This document shows, piece by piece, positions 17,908 to 26,687 of a stretch of DNA of 64,000 bases. The notes under the pieces are model-generated. The model searched no databases. It was given only the letters and a program-made list of their open reading frames with translations, and was not told the DNA's origin. The stretch lies in assembly GCF_012971725.1 (NCBI RefSeq), contig NZ_CP048833.1, positions 4,340,001 to 4,404,000 on the forward strand. The letters are read 5' to 3'. Both the position numbers and the translations under genes were made by a program. Numbering within the stretch: position 1 is the first letter of the stretch; each line of letters starts with the position of its first letter. Origin of the DNA: Pseudomonas multiresinivorans (GTDB lineage Bacteria > Pseudomonadota > Gammaproteobacteria > Pseudomonadales > Pseudomonadaceae).

Positions 17908-18576
17908 ATGAAGTACGCCAATGTCAATGGTGTCCGCACACCTCCCAACCCTAAGCTACGCGGTATCTGCCAACTCTGCGGCTCGGAGGTAATTGCAAAG
18001 TGTGGCAAGTATGTTTCTTGGCATTGGTCGCACCGGTCAAAGGCTAATTGCGATCCCTGGTGGGAAACAGAAACCGCTTGGCATCGCGAATGGAAAGAAC
18101 GCTTTCCTGAAAGCTGGCAAGAAGTCTCCCTAAAAGACGCCCTCACCGGCGAACGACACATAGCCGATGTACGTACCAAGCACGGCGTGGTGGTGGAGTT
18201 TCAGCATTCGAGTATCCATCCAGAGGAAGTCCAATCCAGAGAGTCGTTCTATAAACGGATTGTCTGGGTGGTGGATGGAGCAAGAAGCGAGTCAGACAGA
18301 ACCTTCTTCTTTATGGGACTCAACAAACCCAGTATTGACGGTTACGCATCATTCGAGTGGATCGGACGAGGAAAGCTTTTCAATCGTTGGCATACCACGA
18401 AGCCAGTCTTCATTGATTTTGGTAATGAGCATGGCTTTTGGCGGGTATTGAAGTTCAATCCGTCAACCAAGCGCGGGGTAGTGAAGATCGTTGACAGATC
18501 AGTCTTTTGTGCGGAGCTAAGCAACGGAGTCACCGACTTTAGCAATGGCGGTGGGCCTGCAAGCCATCCGTCATAG
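17908..18576 (+). CDS. CoiA-like competence/nuclease-related protein
   Basis: A 222-aa protein resembling the CoiA family. It has an N-terminal zinc-ribbon-like piece (CQLCGSEVIAKCGKYVSWHWSH) followed by a PD-(D/E)xK-type core (HIADVRTKHGVVVEFQHSSI), where Asp and the ExQ pair are in place, then IVWVVDG. Family members are presumed nucleases acting on DNA, and CoiA itself is linked to transformation in Gram-positive bacteria. Full length of classical CoiA is longer, so this is a compact version. Neighbours offer no clear pathway. The ATG has GAGG just upstream. Confidence 0.72.
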   Translation: MKYANVNGVRTPPNPKLRGICQLCGSEVIAKCGKYVSWHWSHRSKANCDPWWETETAWHREWKERFPESWQEVSLKDALTGERHIADVRTKHGVVVEFQHSSIHPEEVQSRESFYKRIVWVVDGARSESDRTFFFMGLNKPSIDGYASFEWIGRGKLFNRWHTTKPVFIDFGNEHGFWRVLKFNPSTKRGVVKIVDRSVFCAELSNGVTDFSNGGGPASHPS

Positions 18577-18693
18577 CACACTCGCTAAAAATGAGACTAT
18601 GATTGACCGACAATATGGCATGGATAACACTCCTAAAGATTCGGAATAGTTACCTCGCCCTCTCTATCATTAACTTACATGAACTGATAACAC

Positions 18694-19113
18694 ATGACAG
18701 CTCCTCACTCGACGTCCAAGCGCCCAATTCCATTCGAGCTGGAGGAGGACTATCTGGATCCACCGCCTGAAGGATTCAATCAAGCGGATATCGAGCACAT
18801 CTGGTGGACTGTATCGTCTCGGATGAGCAAGAAGCAGATTAGGGCTTGGCTGGTTCAAACGATGGACGCTAAGTCCAACGGCCATAGATTCAAGGGATTC
18901 CTCTATTCATCCATTGCCGATGAGAAAGGCCGAGGGCGATATCCGCGAGGCATCGTGACTGTGTTGAGGCAGGTACTGCGCCACCGTCGCTTAATGCCTG
19001 CTGATCACCGCCGAGAAGCGAGCCTCATCGAGATGGAGGTATGGCATTTCTTATCTACTGCTGCACTGGCACTCTGCCCTAATGAGGCATTGCCAGCGCA
19101 TCTGCGCACCTGA
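18694..19113 (+). CDS. Hypothetical protein
   Basis: A 139-aa soluble protein that I do not recognise. The N-terminus is acidic and proline-rich (PFELEEDYLDPPPEGF), followed by a helical middle with basic residues (SRMSKKQIRAWLVQTMDAKSNGHRFKGFLYSS). There are no cysteine clusters, signal peptide or membrane segments. The ribosome-binding site is weak. It follows the CoiA-like gene by 117 bp on the same strand. The coding reality is supported mainly by length and composition. Confidence 0.5.
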   Translation: MTAPHSTSKRPIPFELEEDYLDPPPEGFNQADIEHIWWTVSSRMSKKQIRAWLVQTMDAKSNGHRFKGFLYSSIADEKGRGRYPRGIVTVLRQVLRHRRLMPADHRREASLIEMEVWHFLSTAALALCPNEALPAHLRT

Positions 19114-19273
19114 CTAGAAAACGCCTACACATTCTGCTGAAACGAAAAGCTCGCTGGAACGCAGTGCTTCAAGGCTTCACGACGTAGACGAGTATCAGCG
19201 AGGCAGCCAGGCTGCCGCGCATTCGGAGTAGATGAGCAGTGGCAATGGACGACACGCCGCATCGGGATGCTCT

Positions 19274-19507
19274 CTATTTCATGTCCTTTTCCACCTTAAA
19301 GCCGTCACGCATCCAGACAAACAGCCGGTAAAGCAACGCGGGTAGGCAGGATAGAACCGCAGAACCCACGACAAAGAAGAGCCAGCCTTGCACTGAAAGG
19401 TTTGCATATCCGTGTGAGGAAACCGCCGCAAAAATCACCCAGCCGGCGATCAATAGGACTTCCAGCACAAGGCAGACTCTCCGAACTCCCTCTGGCAATT
19501 TTTTCAC
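19274..19507 (-). CDS. Small two-helix membrane protein
   Basis: A 77-aa protein with two hydrophobic helices (residues about 11-30 and 40-64) and a basic N-terminus (MKKLPEGVRR). It starts at GTG with GAGGA about 8 bases upstream. The C-terminus WMRDGFKVEKDMK is charged and probably cytoplasmic. It resembles no family that I can name. It is transcribed alone on the minus strand. Confidence 0.55.
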   Translation of the reverse strand: MKKLPEGVRRVCLVLEVLLIAGWVIFAAVSSHGYANLSVQGWLFFVVGSAVLSCLPALLYRLFVWMRDGFKVEKDMK

Positions 19508-19680
19508 TTGCTATCCTCGTCTTTGGCTTCAAGATTGGTCGCTAACGCAGCGGTCGGTGAGATCCGGAAATTTCAGCAATCTATGAAAGCAGCGAGTTTT
19601 TTAGCCAGGTTTAGATGATCTCTGGAGCTGCATGGAATACTCTCCCCCTCGCAACCAACTTCGAAGCTGTGAATTGAACG

Positions 19681-20175
19681 ATGAGTTTTGAGCAACTAGC
19701 TGGGCTACGCGACCGCCTTCGGGCTGAAAAAGAGCAAGCAAAGACTGAAAGCACAATGCCTCTCAAACGGAGGCCATTCCCACAGGCAAAGTCTCGAGGC
19801 AAGGATCCCGCAGTTGAGGCAATATGGCGATTGCAGAAGCAGTTTCCATTAGCCTTCCCTGCCAACCCCAACCCGAAGGTTCCACTTAAAGAAGGCATTC
19901 TTAAAGATGCTGAGCAACACCTGAAGGAGCTCAGAATCACTGCCGACCAACTCAAGCTGGGCATTGCTGCCTGGTGCCGGGGGACGAGGTATTGGGCCAG
20001 CATGGTGGAAAATGCCCCGCGGCTCGACTTGAATGGTCAACCCGCCGGCACAGTGACCGCGGCTCAAGCACAGTACGCAAAGCAGCAGGCTTTGCGGCAA
20101 CGCAGCGAAGAACGTCGAAAACGTGCGCAGTCGAAAGCCCAGGCGTCCGCTCCCTCCGTCGAAACCACAGCATGA
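19681..20175 (+). CDS. ProQ/FinO family RNA-binding protein
   Basis: A 164-aa protein. Residues about 40-135 match the FinO-conserved domain: AIWRLQKQFPLAFP, then LKLGIAAWCRGTRYWASMVENAPRLDLNGQPAGTVTAAQAQYA. A basic, lysine/arginine-rich tail (RSEERRKRAQSKAQA) follows, as in other small ProQ/FinO proteins. Such proteins bind structured RNA and control plasmid copy, conjugation or sRNA networks. On this island a role in controlling mobile-element RNAs is possible, which is inference. The start is an ATG with a weak ribosome-binding site. A hairpin follows the stop codon. Confidence 0.85.
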   Translation: MSFEQLAGLRDRLRAEKEQAKTESTMPLKRRPFPQAKSRGKDPAVEAIWRLQKQFPLAFPANPNPKVPLKEGILKDAEQHLKELRITADQLKLGIAAWCRGTRYWASMVENAPRLDLNGQPAGTVTAAQAQYAKQQALRQRSEERRKRAQSKAQASAPSVETTA

Positions 20176-20189
20176 TGCGATGGAACCTA

Positions 20190-20220
20190 GTTATCGCCCC
20201 TCTTCAGCAGAGGCGATAAC
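20190..20220 (+). terminator. Hairpin after the ProQ-like gene
   Basis: GTTATCG-CC-CCTCT pairs with AGAGG-CGATAAC (12 bp plus a two-base bulge) around TCAGC, 15 bases after the stop codon. The stem is terminator-like, but no run of T follows on either strand. Confidence 0.5.
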
Positions 20221-20236
20221 GTTCCCCTAATCTCCG

Positions 20237-20392
20237 CTAGACCGCGGTCAGCATCGAAGTCACTGGCACTGCGTCCCGGGGGAATGGGTGATACTGCAAT
20301 TCCCCTTCAAATTGGACTTCGAAATGGGCGTCAACGCTCACCTGGCAGCAGAGCAGAACAGCCAGAACCCGGAAGCAAAGGTGCTTTTTCAT
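20237..20392 (-). CDS. Small exported protein
   Basis: A 51-aa reading frame with a good AGGAG 6 bases before its ATG and a signal-peptide-like N-terminus (MKKHLCFRVLAVLLCCQVSVDA, basic then hydrophobic then small residues). Only about 30 residues would remain after cleavage. I find no known family. The combination of ribosome-binding site and signal peptide supports a real gene, but a remnant of a longer exported protein is also possible. Confidence 0.45.
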   Translation of the reverse strand: MKKHLCFRVLAVLLCCQVSVDAHFEVQFEGELQYHPFPRDAVPVTSMLTAV

Positions 20393-20616
20393 GCAGAACT
20401 CCTGATGGTTGGTGTACATCCAGTACACCCGATCGCGAATCTACTGTGCCCCCCAATCCGCCCCTCTGAAGGGTACAGATAGACGCTAGTTTGCCGCGCA
20501 CAGGCAGCCAAAGGATCTTCGGTTGCCTCATGTGACGCCCGAGAAAAGCCATCAGAACCTTGTTGCCTGAGGTACCGAGCACGGCATAATCCAAGCTCGT
20601 TTGGATCAGGAAATCC

Positions 20617-21615
20617 GTGCTGATGTCGATTAAAACGCCTATCACACGTGCCTACTGTGTACAGCTGGACGAGGTGCTTTCCATCTCCGAAGCTCGAAGG
20701 GCCTTTTTCTCAACTCCAGAACCTCGGCGGCGCTTCGACTTCCTTTGCTCGAGTGAGGCCTGCAGGCGACCTGGTATCGAGGCGAAGATCACAGCTGTCA
20801 ATTACGACAGAAAGCCAAGCGACACCTACAAGGCGGCTCACTTTCGGGAGAACCCTAGCTACAGGCACGCGGCTGAATGCGATTGGATCTTCGATGATGA
20901 GGACGAAGGGCCAGATGGCAGGTTGCCCGGTGAATCAGAAATCGAAGCCGATCGACGTCATGCGAAGCGAAAGTTGCATGATTACATCGACACCTTTGAT
21001 CCGACTGTAGAGCAGACAGCTTCTCGCAAATCACCAGCCGAACTTGGTGGAGAAGCCAGAGACGGTACCGAAAAGAACCTTCGCACAAGCGCCGGTCAGG
21101 CGACGAAGCAATCTAGGAACCATCGCACCAGCAGCCTAGAACGCCTAGTGGAATGCTACAGACATGCCCGGCAAGAGCTCTCAGAGGACGAGTTCAAGGC
21201 CATGAGACTGTGCGTGGTCGGTGAGGGTGAAATGCCGCTTTCGCAGTTCTTCAGGAAAGTCTCTTTCGCGAAGCTCGGCGCCCACAATCGAGTTCTCCAC
21301 GGCGGAGCTCGCTTTGATCGCTGGTTCGGAGCTGGCTTCCGACTACGGTTCATCGACTGGTTGGATAAGAAGCCGGTTTTTCTCTACGTATCCAAAGAGC
21401 AAATGAACGAGTACCGCTTCAGAAACTACCTGGACGGGATTTTGCGAGATGAGGAAGCTGACTACTTCCGTGTTTTCGCCATTGGGGAGCTTGCTCTGTC
21501 GACTAGCGGGAAAAGCATTGACCTGAAGGTCACCGACCTCCGGCGGTTGGTTGTGATTCCAGGCCAAAAGGCTTCCGCCCCCGAGAAACAGACTCAATCA
21601 GATCAAAGGGAATAA
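20617..21615 (+). CDS. Hypothetical protein with Cys/His N-terminal module
   Basis: A 332-aa protein of unknown function. The N-terminus (residues about 40-90) has the pattern FLCSSEACRRPG ... HFRENPSYRHAAEC, a Cys/His arrangement like the treble-clef zinc module seen ahead of CoiA-type nuclease domains. A charged linker follows (about 100-185). The C-terminal half is well folded by composition (LERLVECYRHARQELSEDEF ... FRVFAIGELALS) but matches nothing I can name. Either the GTG at 20617 (AGGA 5 bases before) or the ATG at 20623 may be the start. Confidence 0.62.
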   Translation: MLMSIKTPITRAYCVQLDEVLSISEARRAFFSTPEPRRRFDFLCSSEACRRPGIEAKITAVNYDRKPSDTYKAAHFRENPSYRHAAECDWIFDDEDEGPDGRLPGESEIEADRRHAKRKLHDYIDTFDPTVEQTASRKSPAELGGEARDGTEKNLRTSAGQATKQSRNHRTSSLERLVECYRHARQELSEDEFKAMRLCVVGEGEMPLSQFFRKVSFAKLGAHNRVLHGGARFDRWFGAGFRLRFIDWLDKKPVFLYVSKEQMNEYRFRNYLDGILRDEEADYFRVFAIGELALSTSGKSIDLKVTDLRRLVVIPGQKASAPEKQTQSDQRE

Positions 21616-21775
21616 GCTGCCAGTCCAAAAGCTCGCACTGTTCCGGCGTAGCCGGGCTAACCGCAACGCTAAAGCTCACAGATCAGAGAAACTATCGGGG
21701 CCTATCAGGGGTAAATTTATAGGGACTAACTTCCGTTTCTATCCGGATAAGGTGTACGACCTGTTCGGAGTCTAG

Positions 21776-22018
21776 TCACCAACGATCAGGCATTTTTCCT
21801 TCTCTCACGAGCACATCCCAAACCTCTTCCAATGTGGCATCGATCCGCTCATCGAGTAACCAACCACCATCTGCTGTGTGCCTTACCCAAGTTGTGCCCA
21901 CCCCCCAAAGGATGCCGTGCTCCTCGTCGCCACTCAGAATGATGTCTGCAACGATCGCGGCCCAAGCGGAGGCTGCAGGCGAAAACGGGTTGAAGCGAGG
22001 CTGATCTAGTGAGTCCAC
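21776..22018 (-). CDS. Small hypothetical protein
   Basis: An 80-aa acidic protein with no recognisable family. It is rich in aromatic residues at the end (GVGTTWVRHTADGGWLLDERIDATLEEVWDVLVREGKMPDRW) and has no cysteine motif or membrane helix. It sits 24 bp downstream of the zinc-finger membrane gene on the same strand, so the two are probably co-transcribed. Confidence 0.5.
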   Translation of the reverse strand: MDSLDQPRFNPFSPAASAWAAIVADIILSGDEEHGILWGVGTTWVRHTADGGWLLDERIDATLEEVWDVLVREGKMPDRW

Positions 22019-22042
22019 GCAGCTACTCCTATCGGTTCCAAA

Positions 22043-22489
22043 TCAACGTAGAGAACGCCGGAGCTTGCGCTGCGAAATGGGCTGCCATCCTCGACACGCC
22101 GGATGCTTCTCGCAAGCCATGAAGGGGCGTCGAGGCTTGCCAGTAAGTGTCTTGTCATGGACTTTCATCGGCCCGCCGCAAGTCAGACAAACATCCGCAG
22201 CATAACGCGCAACTTGACGAGATTGCTGCTGGGGCAGGCGAGGGGGTAGCGCCTTGGAAGATGCCGTTGGAGCGACGGGTTTCCGGCGAAGCTTTCCTAC
22301 GAGCCAGAAGAGCCCAATGGCGCCAAGAACGAACAAAATAACAAAGCCGCCGCTCCCGGAGCGCCCCCTGCCCCCCCGGCGTGAACGCCAGCCTCGACCT
22401 CCCCTGCCGCCCCTTGCGAGTGCAGTGTCTGTGACAACACATGCGCAGGCGATGAATAGCGCGCGGCGAGTGAACTTTCTTTTTTCCAT
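22043..22489 (-). CDS. Membrane-anchored protein with topoisomerase-type C4 zinc finger
   Basis: A 148-aa protein. The ATG at 22489 has AAGGAAGGG a few bases upstream. It begins with a basic plus hydrophobic signal-like segment (KRKFTRRALFIACACVV), then a glycine/arginine-rich stretch (GGRGGRGWRSRRGGRGRSGSGG), a transmembrane helix (FVILFVLGAIGLFWLVG), and a C-terminal zinc finger CLTCGGPM ... GKPRRPFMACEKHPACRGW like those ending type IA topoisomerases. The finger probably faces the cytoplasm. A related finger ends the helicase encoded at 23817-26639. The function is unknown. Confidence 0.62.
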   Translation of the reverse strand: MEKRKFTRRALFIACACVVTDTALARGGRGGRGWRSRRGGRGRSGSGGFVILFVLGAIGLFWLVGKLRRKPVAPTASSKALPPRLPQQQSRQVARYAADVCLTCGGPMKVHDKTLTGKPRRPFMACEKHPACRGWQPISQRKLRRSLR

Positions 22490-22602
22490 ATCCCTTCCTT
22501 GGAGCCGCAAGCCAACGGAGCAATCAAATGCTAAACCACGTGAATGCTATTCACCGATTGCTCTCGCCGCAGGGCCTTTGAGAGCAGAAGCAAACATCGA
22601 AA

Positions 22603-23322
22603 CTAGGACTCAATCGCCCGTGAGGGCCAGTGCCAGAAATCCGTGCTGCGATGGCTAATAACAGAGCCATGGGGGTGCTTCCTAACCTCATAGGTCTTCG
22701 GAATCTCCGCCCCGTTCCCTCCGTTCTTGAAGTAGTCGCGAACAGAGAAAAGGGCCGATCTCCTAAGGAAATTCCATTCACTCTGCAGAGCCACTTGGCG
22801 CTCGCGCTTTGCCCTGGCCATGCCCTTTTTCTGCCCGGCAGCTAGTGCCTCAGCACTTGGCACCCTATCGCACTCGTAGATGAAGTCGATGCTTCCAATC
22901 ATCCACTTCGCTTCCCTTTCGGCACGCCAGCTGTAGCTCACACGTACGGTCAGCTTTTGGCTGAAGAAAGTGGGTTTGTCGACCATATCGTCCACAGTGA
23001 AGAGCATTGAGTCGTGCTCTTCCTCTTCCACAACTCTCCTCCTCTCCTCAACGGCATGGATGAGGTTCCTTCCCGCGCGAAGGAGGGAATCCATAGTCCG
23101 GTCACGCTTCGTGGGTGACTTCGCCTGTCTGTGCTCAAGCAGAGCTCGTTCGAATGCATGAAGATTTGTACCGACAAACTGGCCGCACTCAGTTAGCCCC
23201 AAACCATGCAGCTGGCCTGACTGCCCTGAGTGAACGAGATTGTCGACTTGCTTGCGAAGCTCCGTCATATTCAGCGCTTTAAGCGCCTCTCGCTCGAAGC
23301 GAGAAGTATTGATCTCTCCCAT
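22603..23322 (-). CDS. Hypothetical protein
   Basis: A 239-aa soluble protein of unknown family. The ATG at 23322 has AAGGAAG about 8 bases upstream. A longer in-frame reading adds 43 residues with no matching ribosome-binding site. It is charged and mostly helical at the front (FEREALKALNMTELRKQVDNLV; EERRRVVEEEEHDSM). The later part reads WMIGSIDFIYECDRV and a basic LRRSALFSVRDYFKNGGNG. No signal peptide or cysteine cluster is present. It lies divergent to the helicase-IV-like gene across a 494-bp gap. Confidence 0.6.
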   Translation of the reverse strand: MGEINTSRFEREALKALNMTELRKQVDNLVHSGQSGQLHGLGLTECGQFVGTNLHAFERALLEHRQAKSPTKRDRTMDSLLRAGRNLIHAVEERRRVVEEEEHDSMLFTVDDMVDKPTFFSQKLTVRVSYSWRAEREAKWMIGSIDFIYECDRVPSAEALAAGQKKGMARAKRERQVALQSEWNFLRRSALFSVRDYFKNGGNGAEIPKTYEVRKHPHGSVISHRSTDFWHWPSRAIES

Positions 23323-23816
23323 CCACTGTCTTCCTTGCGTTCCCTGGTAATGGTTGCAAGACCGCGCACGTGACGCCTCAAGCGAGAGCACTCCACAGGC
23401 TGTATCCAACCTTAGGATTATGCGGCGCTGGCGAGACGCTGTCGCTTCCACCCGATCACCTTACCGATCGCTCCCATACTTCTCCTTCTAAAGCGGAAAG
23501 CAACTTTCGCCTCCCTCCACTTCCTGGCTGTTATGCGCTTTGAGTCGGCGATGAGTTCGAACGTGAGCAGCTCTAACTCGCCAATGACGGGGAACAGGGC
23601 CTTGCGACCTCAGAGTCAGAGATGCTGAGCATGCATGCAGGTCGCCATTCGTAAATCCCCCCGTTCGGCCATAGCACTAACTCGCGCCATACCGCAAAAG
23701 GCTGACGCGACTGATGCCATCACCGTTAGAATTCGAAAGTGCATTGGGTTACAAAGGCTCTGGGGCGGACTTTTTACCTGCTCCAAATCGACCAGGCGTA
23801 AGGTCGATGACGACCC
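23323..23816. other. Divergent intergenic region before the helicase-IV-like gene
   Basis: A 494-bp stretch with no convincing gene. An open frame starting near 23714 runs into the helicase gene in another frame but does not resemble any protein. Promoters for the genes on both sides should lie here, but no clear boxes or palindromes can be assigned. Confidence 0.4.
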
Positions 23817-26639
23817 ATGGAGACCGGTTTGGAAACGGAATGCAGCTGGACACCCACGAGATTTGGCAGGCTTTTTACAAACTCTCCCAAGTGGGAAATT
23901 CGCCTGATCGGCGAGCGTTTGGAGCTTCTGATCTCAGGAAGGACTATCTCCCTTCAGATCGATGGCGCCGCTCCTGTCAAGATCAAACGAGGGTGGCTCT
24001 GGGCCTCCATAAGCTACGCAGACGGCCGAGTCAGTGGGCTGCCAAAATCAGCAGTGAAGCAGTTAAACCAAGTCATTTCAGGCGTGGTTGATGCTCAGAA
24101 AGAGCGGGCACAGCAGGACAGAGCCGCAATCTTCACCAATACCTTCACGTTGATTCGAGGTTGGCTTGTCTCGGTCTCGAAGCAGATTGTGCAGGCCAAA
24201 GCAGAGAAGCGCTGGATCACGTCCGAGCAGCAGGATCAACTGACGCAACTGCGCCCCCTTGTCCCAATGACGAGTCCGCAACTGGACAAGCTGCTGCTGG
24301 ATGTTGACCTGCAGCAGCGCACGAACACCAAGCCAGAAGAGGTTCAGCAGGCACTGCAGTATTGGCGTGCCAACTGGCAAAAGACTTGGGCAACGATCAA
24401 CGAGAAGCACACTGTCCAGGAGCTGGCTGACAATCAGTTCTTGCTTGGAAACGTTGAGCGGAAACCGCTAACCGAAGAGCAGGCTCGCGCAGTCATATGC
24501 TTCGACAACCGCGTTCAGGTCGTCGCCTCCGCCGGCTCAGGAAAAACATCCGTGATGGTGGCCAAAGCTGCATACGCCATTCAACGAGGCTTCGCGCGCC
24601 CTGAAGAGATTGTGATGCTGGCCTTCAACAAGGATGCAGCAGAAGAACTTGCCGAACGAGCAAAGCGATCATTCGAGCGAGTTGGGATGGCAGGCGCTGC
24701 AGTGAGTGCGCAGACCTTCCACAAGCTCGGCCTGGACATTATCGGTGCGGTCACTAAGAAGAAGCCCAGCGTTCCCGATTGGGCCATCGAACAGAAGCAA
24801 TCAATCGAAGTGCTATCCGACATCGTCGATAGGTTGAAGGACTCCTCGCCGGAATTTCGAATCCGCTGGGACTTGTTCCGATTAGTCTTCGGCCGTGACC
24901 TGCCATCGTTCCGGAATCGAAAAGACCAATCCTCTCCAGGCTCAGACACCAGCGATCGCACCTATACACTCCGTGGCGAATATGTCCGTAGCGTCGAGGA
25001 ATGCATGATCGCCAATTGGCTCTTCTACAACGGGGTCAACTACGTCTATGAACCTCGCTACGAGCACGATACTGCGACCGAAACGCACCGTCAGTACCAC
25101 CCAGATTTCTACTACCCCGAATTAGCCCTATACCACGAGCACTTTGCCCTGGACGGGAACGGGCAACCGCCTTCGGATTTCAAAAACTACCTTGAAGGCG
25201 TTAGGTGGAAGAGAGAGCAGCATGCAGTGCGCGGCACCAGCATGATCGAGACAACGTCCTTCCAGCTGCAGCAAAACACCTGGATCGAGCACCTGACGAC
25301 GGAGTTAACGAAACGCGGAGTAGTTCTGGATCCAAACCCCGACCGCCCGATTCCTGCCAACGGCCAAGCGCCGATTGCCCATCAAACCCTTCTTCAACTG
25401 CTCCGCACCTTCATCACTCACACGAAGAGCAATTGCCTGACGGCAACAGACCTCTCAAAACGAATTGATCTTCTAGATAGAGACGCCTTCAAGCACCGCT
25501 ATAGGATGTTCCTCGACATCCTCCTCCCGGTACTCGCAGCGTGGAACAAGAAGCTCTCTGACGACAAAGGTATCGACTTTGAGGACATGCTGAATCTGGC
25601 AGCCCAATACATTGAAGAGGGACGCTATCGCCCGCCCTATCGCCTAGTAATGGCAGATGAGTTTCAGGACGCTTCACGGGCTCGCGCCCGCCTCTGTCAG
25701 GCCCTAGTCAAAGCACCTGGCCGCTTCTTCTTTGCGGTGGGAGACGATTGGCAATCGATCAACCGCTTCGCCGGCGCCGATGTTTCGGTTATGACGAGCT
25801 TCAAGGAGCGATTTGGCTCTGGGCAGATACTGAGGCTCGAAAAGACGTTCCGCTGCCCTCAAGGTATTTGCGATGTCTCGAGTCAGTTCGTGAGCAAGAA
25901 CCCGGCACAGCTGAAAAAACAGGTTCAGTCAGTCACTCCAGCTGTAGGCCCTACGCTGCAGGCTTATCAGGTTAAGACGCGCGACGAGACGAAAGAAGCA
26001 ATCGCTACCTATCTCGCGTCGCTAGTTAAAGGGCTTCAGGATGGGTCGGTTCCTTCCAAGCCAGACGAGAAGATCAAGGTCTACGTACTGGGTCGATACA
26101 ACCAAGACAGAAGGTATATTCCAGACAACTGGGCAACAGAATTTGGCCGGTACATAGATCTGTCCTTCCTCAGCATCCACCGATCAAAGGGGGCAGAGGC
26201 TGACTATGTAATTCTGCCGGCCATGGTTAGCACCAAGCGAAGCTATAGCTTCCCTAGCACCATTGCGGACGATCCAATTATGTCCTTAGCCATGCCAGGC
26301 GGAGAGACCTACCCCTTTGGAGAAGAACGGCGGCTGTTCTACGTCGCCCTTACCCGAGCGAAGCGATCAGTCGCCATGTTCACAGTGAAGAACCAGGTCT
26401 CTGTCTTCTTGAAGGAGCTTGTGAAAGACGGCGCAGTGAAGGTGATAGACCCTGAGGAGGGGCAGCCACAGCGACAGGCCTGTCCCGCTTGCAAGGTCGG
26501 CGAGATCGTAAAAAAGACCAGCAAATACGGGGACTTCTTAGCTTGCTCGAACTATCCAGCCTGCGAGTACAAGCCACCCAAGCGCGCCTCCGCGCCGAGG
26601 AAGACGACCTATAGGCGGTATCCGAAGCGAACCTTCTAG
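23817..26639 (+). CDS. Helicase IV (HelD)-like UvrD-family helicase with embedded nuclease-like domain and zinc finger
   Basis: A 940-aa SF1A helicase. The N-terminal 80 residues match the helicase IV start (FGRLFTNSPKW to KRGWLWASISY). Walker A is VASAGSGKTS near residue 236, the DExx box is ADEFQD near 613, and AVGDDWQSINRFAGAD, SIHRSKGAEADYV and FYVALTRAKR complete the core. Between about 385 and 500 an extra segment carries SVEECMIANWLFYNGVNYVYEP, YHPDFYYPE and HEHFAL, which fits a PD-(D/E)xK nuclease inserted in the helicase. The C-terminus (about 888-925) is a topoisomerase-type zinc finger, CPACKVGEI ... FLACSNYPAC. The ATG used has no strong ribosome-binding site. A DNA repair or anti-invader role is inferred. 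Confidence 0.88.
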   Translation: METGLETECSWTPTRFGRLFTNSPKWEIRLIGERLELLISGRTISLQIDGAAPVKIKRGWLWASISYADGRVSGLPKSAVKQLNQVISGVVDAQKERAQQDRAAIFTNTFTLIRGWLVSVSKQIVQAKAEKRWITSEQQDQLTQLRPLVPMTSPQLDKLLLDVDLQQRTNTKPEEVQQALQYWRANWQKTWATINEKHTVQELADNQFLLGNVERKPLTEEQARAVICFDNRVQVVASAGSGKTSVMVAKAAYAIQRGFARPEEIVMLAFNKDAAEELAERAKRSFERVGMAGAAVSAQTFHKLGLDIIGAVTKKKPSVPDWAIEQKQSIEVLSDIVDRLKDSSPEFRIRWDLFRLVFGRDLPSFRNRKDQSSPGSDTSDRTYTLRGEYVRSVEECMIANWLFYNGVNYVYEPRYEHDTATETHRQYHPDFYYPELALYHEHFALDGNGQPPSDFKNYLEGVRWKREQHAVRGTSMIETTSFQLQQNTWIEHLTTELTKRGVVLDPNPDRPIPANGQAPIAHQTLLQLLRTFITHTKSNCLTATDLSKRIDLLDRDAFKHRYRMFLDILLPVLAAWNKKLSDDKGIDFEDMLNLAAQYIEEGRYRPPYRLVMADEFQDASRARARLCQALVKAPGRFFFAVGDDWQSINRFAGADVSVMTSFKERFGSGQILRLEKTFRCPQGICDVSSQFVSKNPAQLKKQVQSVTPAVGPTLQAYQVKTRDETKEAIATYLASLVKGLQDGSVPSKPDEKIKVYVLGRYNQDRRYIPDNWATEFGRYIDLSFLSIHRSKGAEADYVILPAMVSTKRSYSFPSTIADDPIMSLAMPGGETYPFGEERRLFYVALTRAKRSVAMFTVKNQVSVFLKELVKDGAVKVIDPEEGQPQRQACPACKVGEIVKKTSKYGDFLACSNYPACEYKPPKRASAPRKTTYRRYPKRTF

Positions 26640-26687
26640 CCCAATTCGACCGCTTGCCGTGGGCTCCCTGCAGACATCCCCAAAAGG

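Noticed and set aside
23714..24091. Alternative frame at the start of the helicase-IV-like gene, suggesting a frameshift
   Set aside because: The helicase frame itself already matches the helicase IV N-terminus from its first ~15 residues (FGRLFTNSP), so no frameshift is needed.
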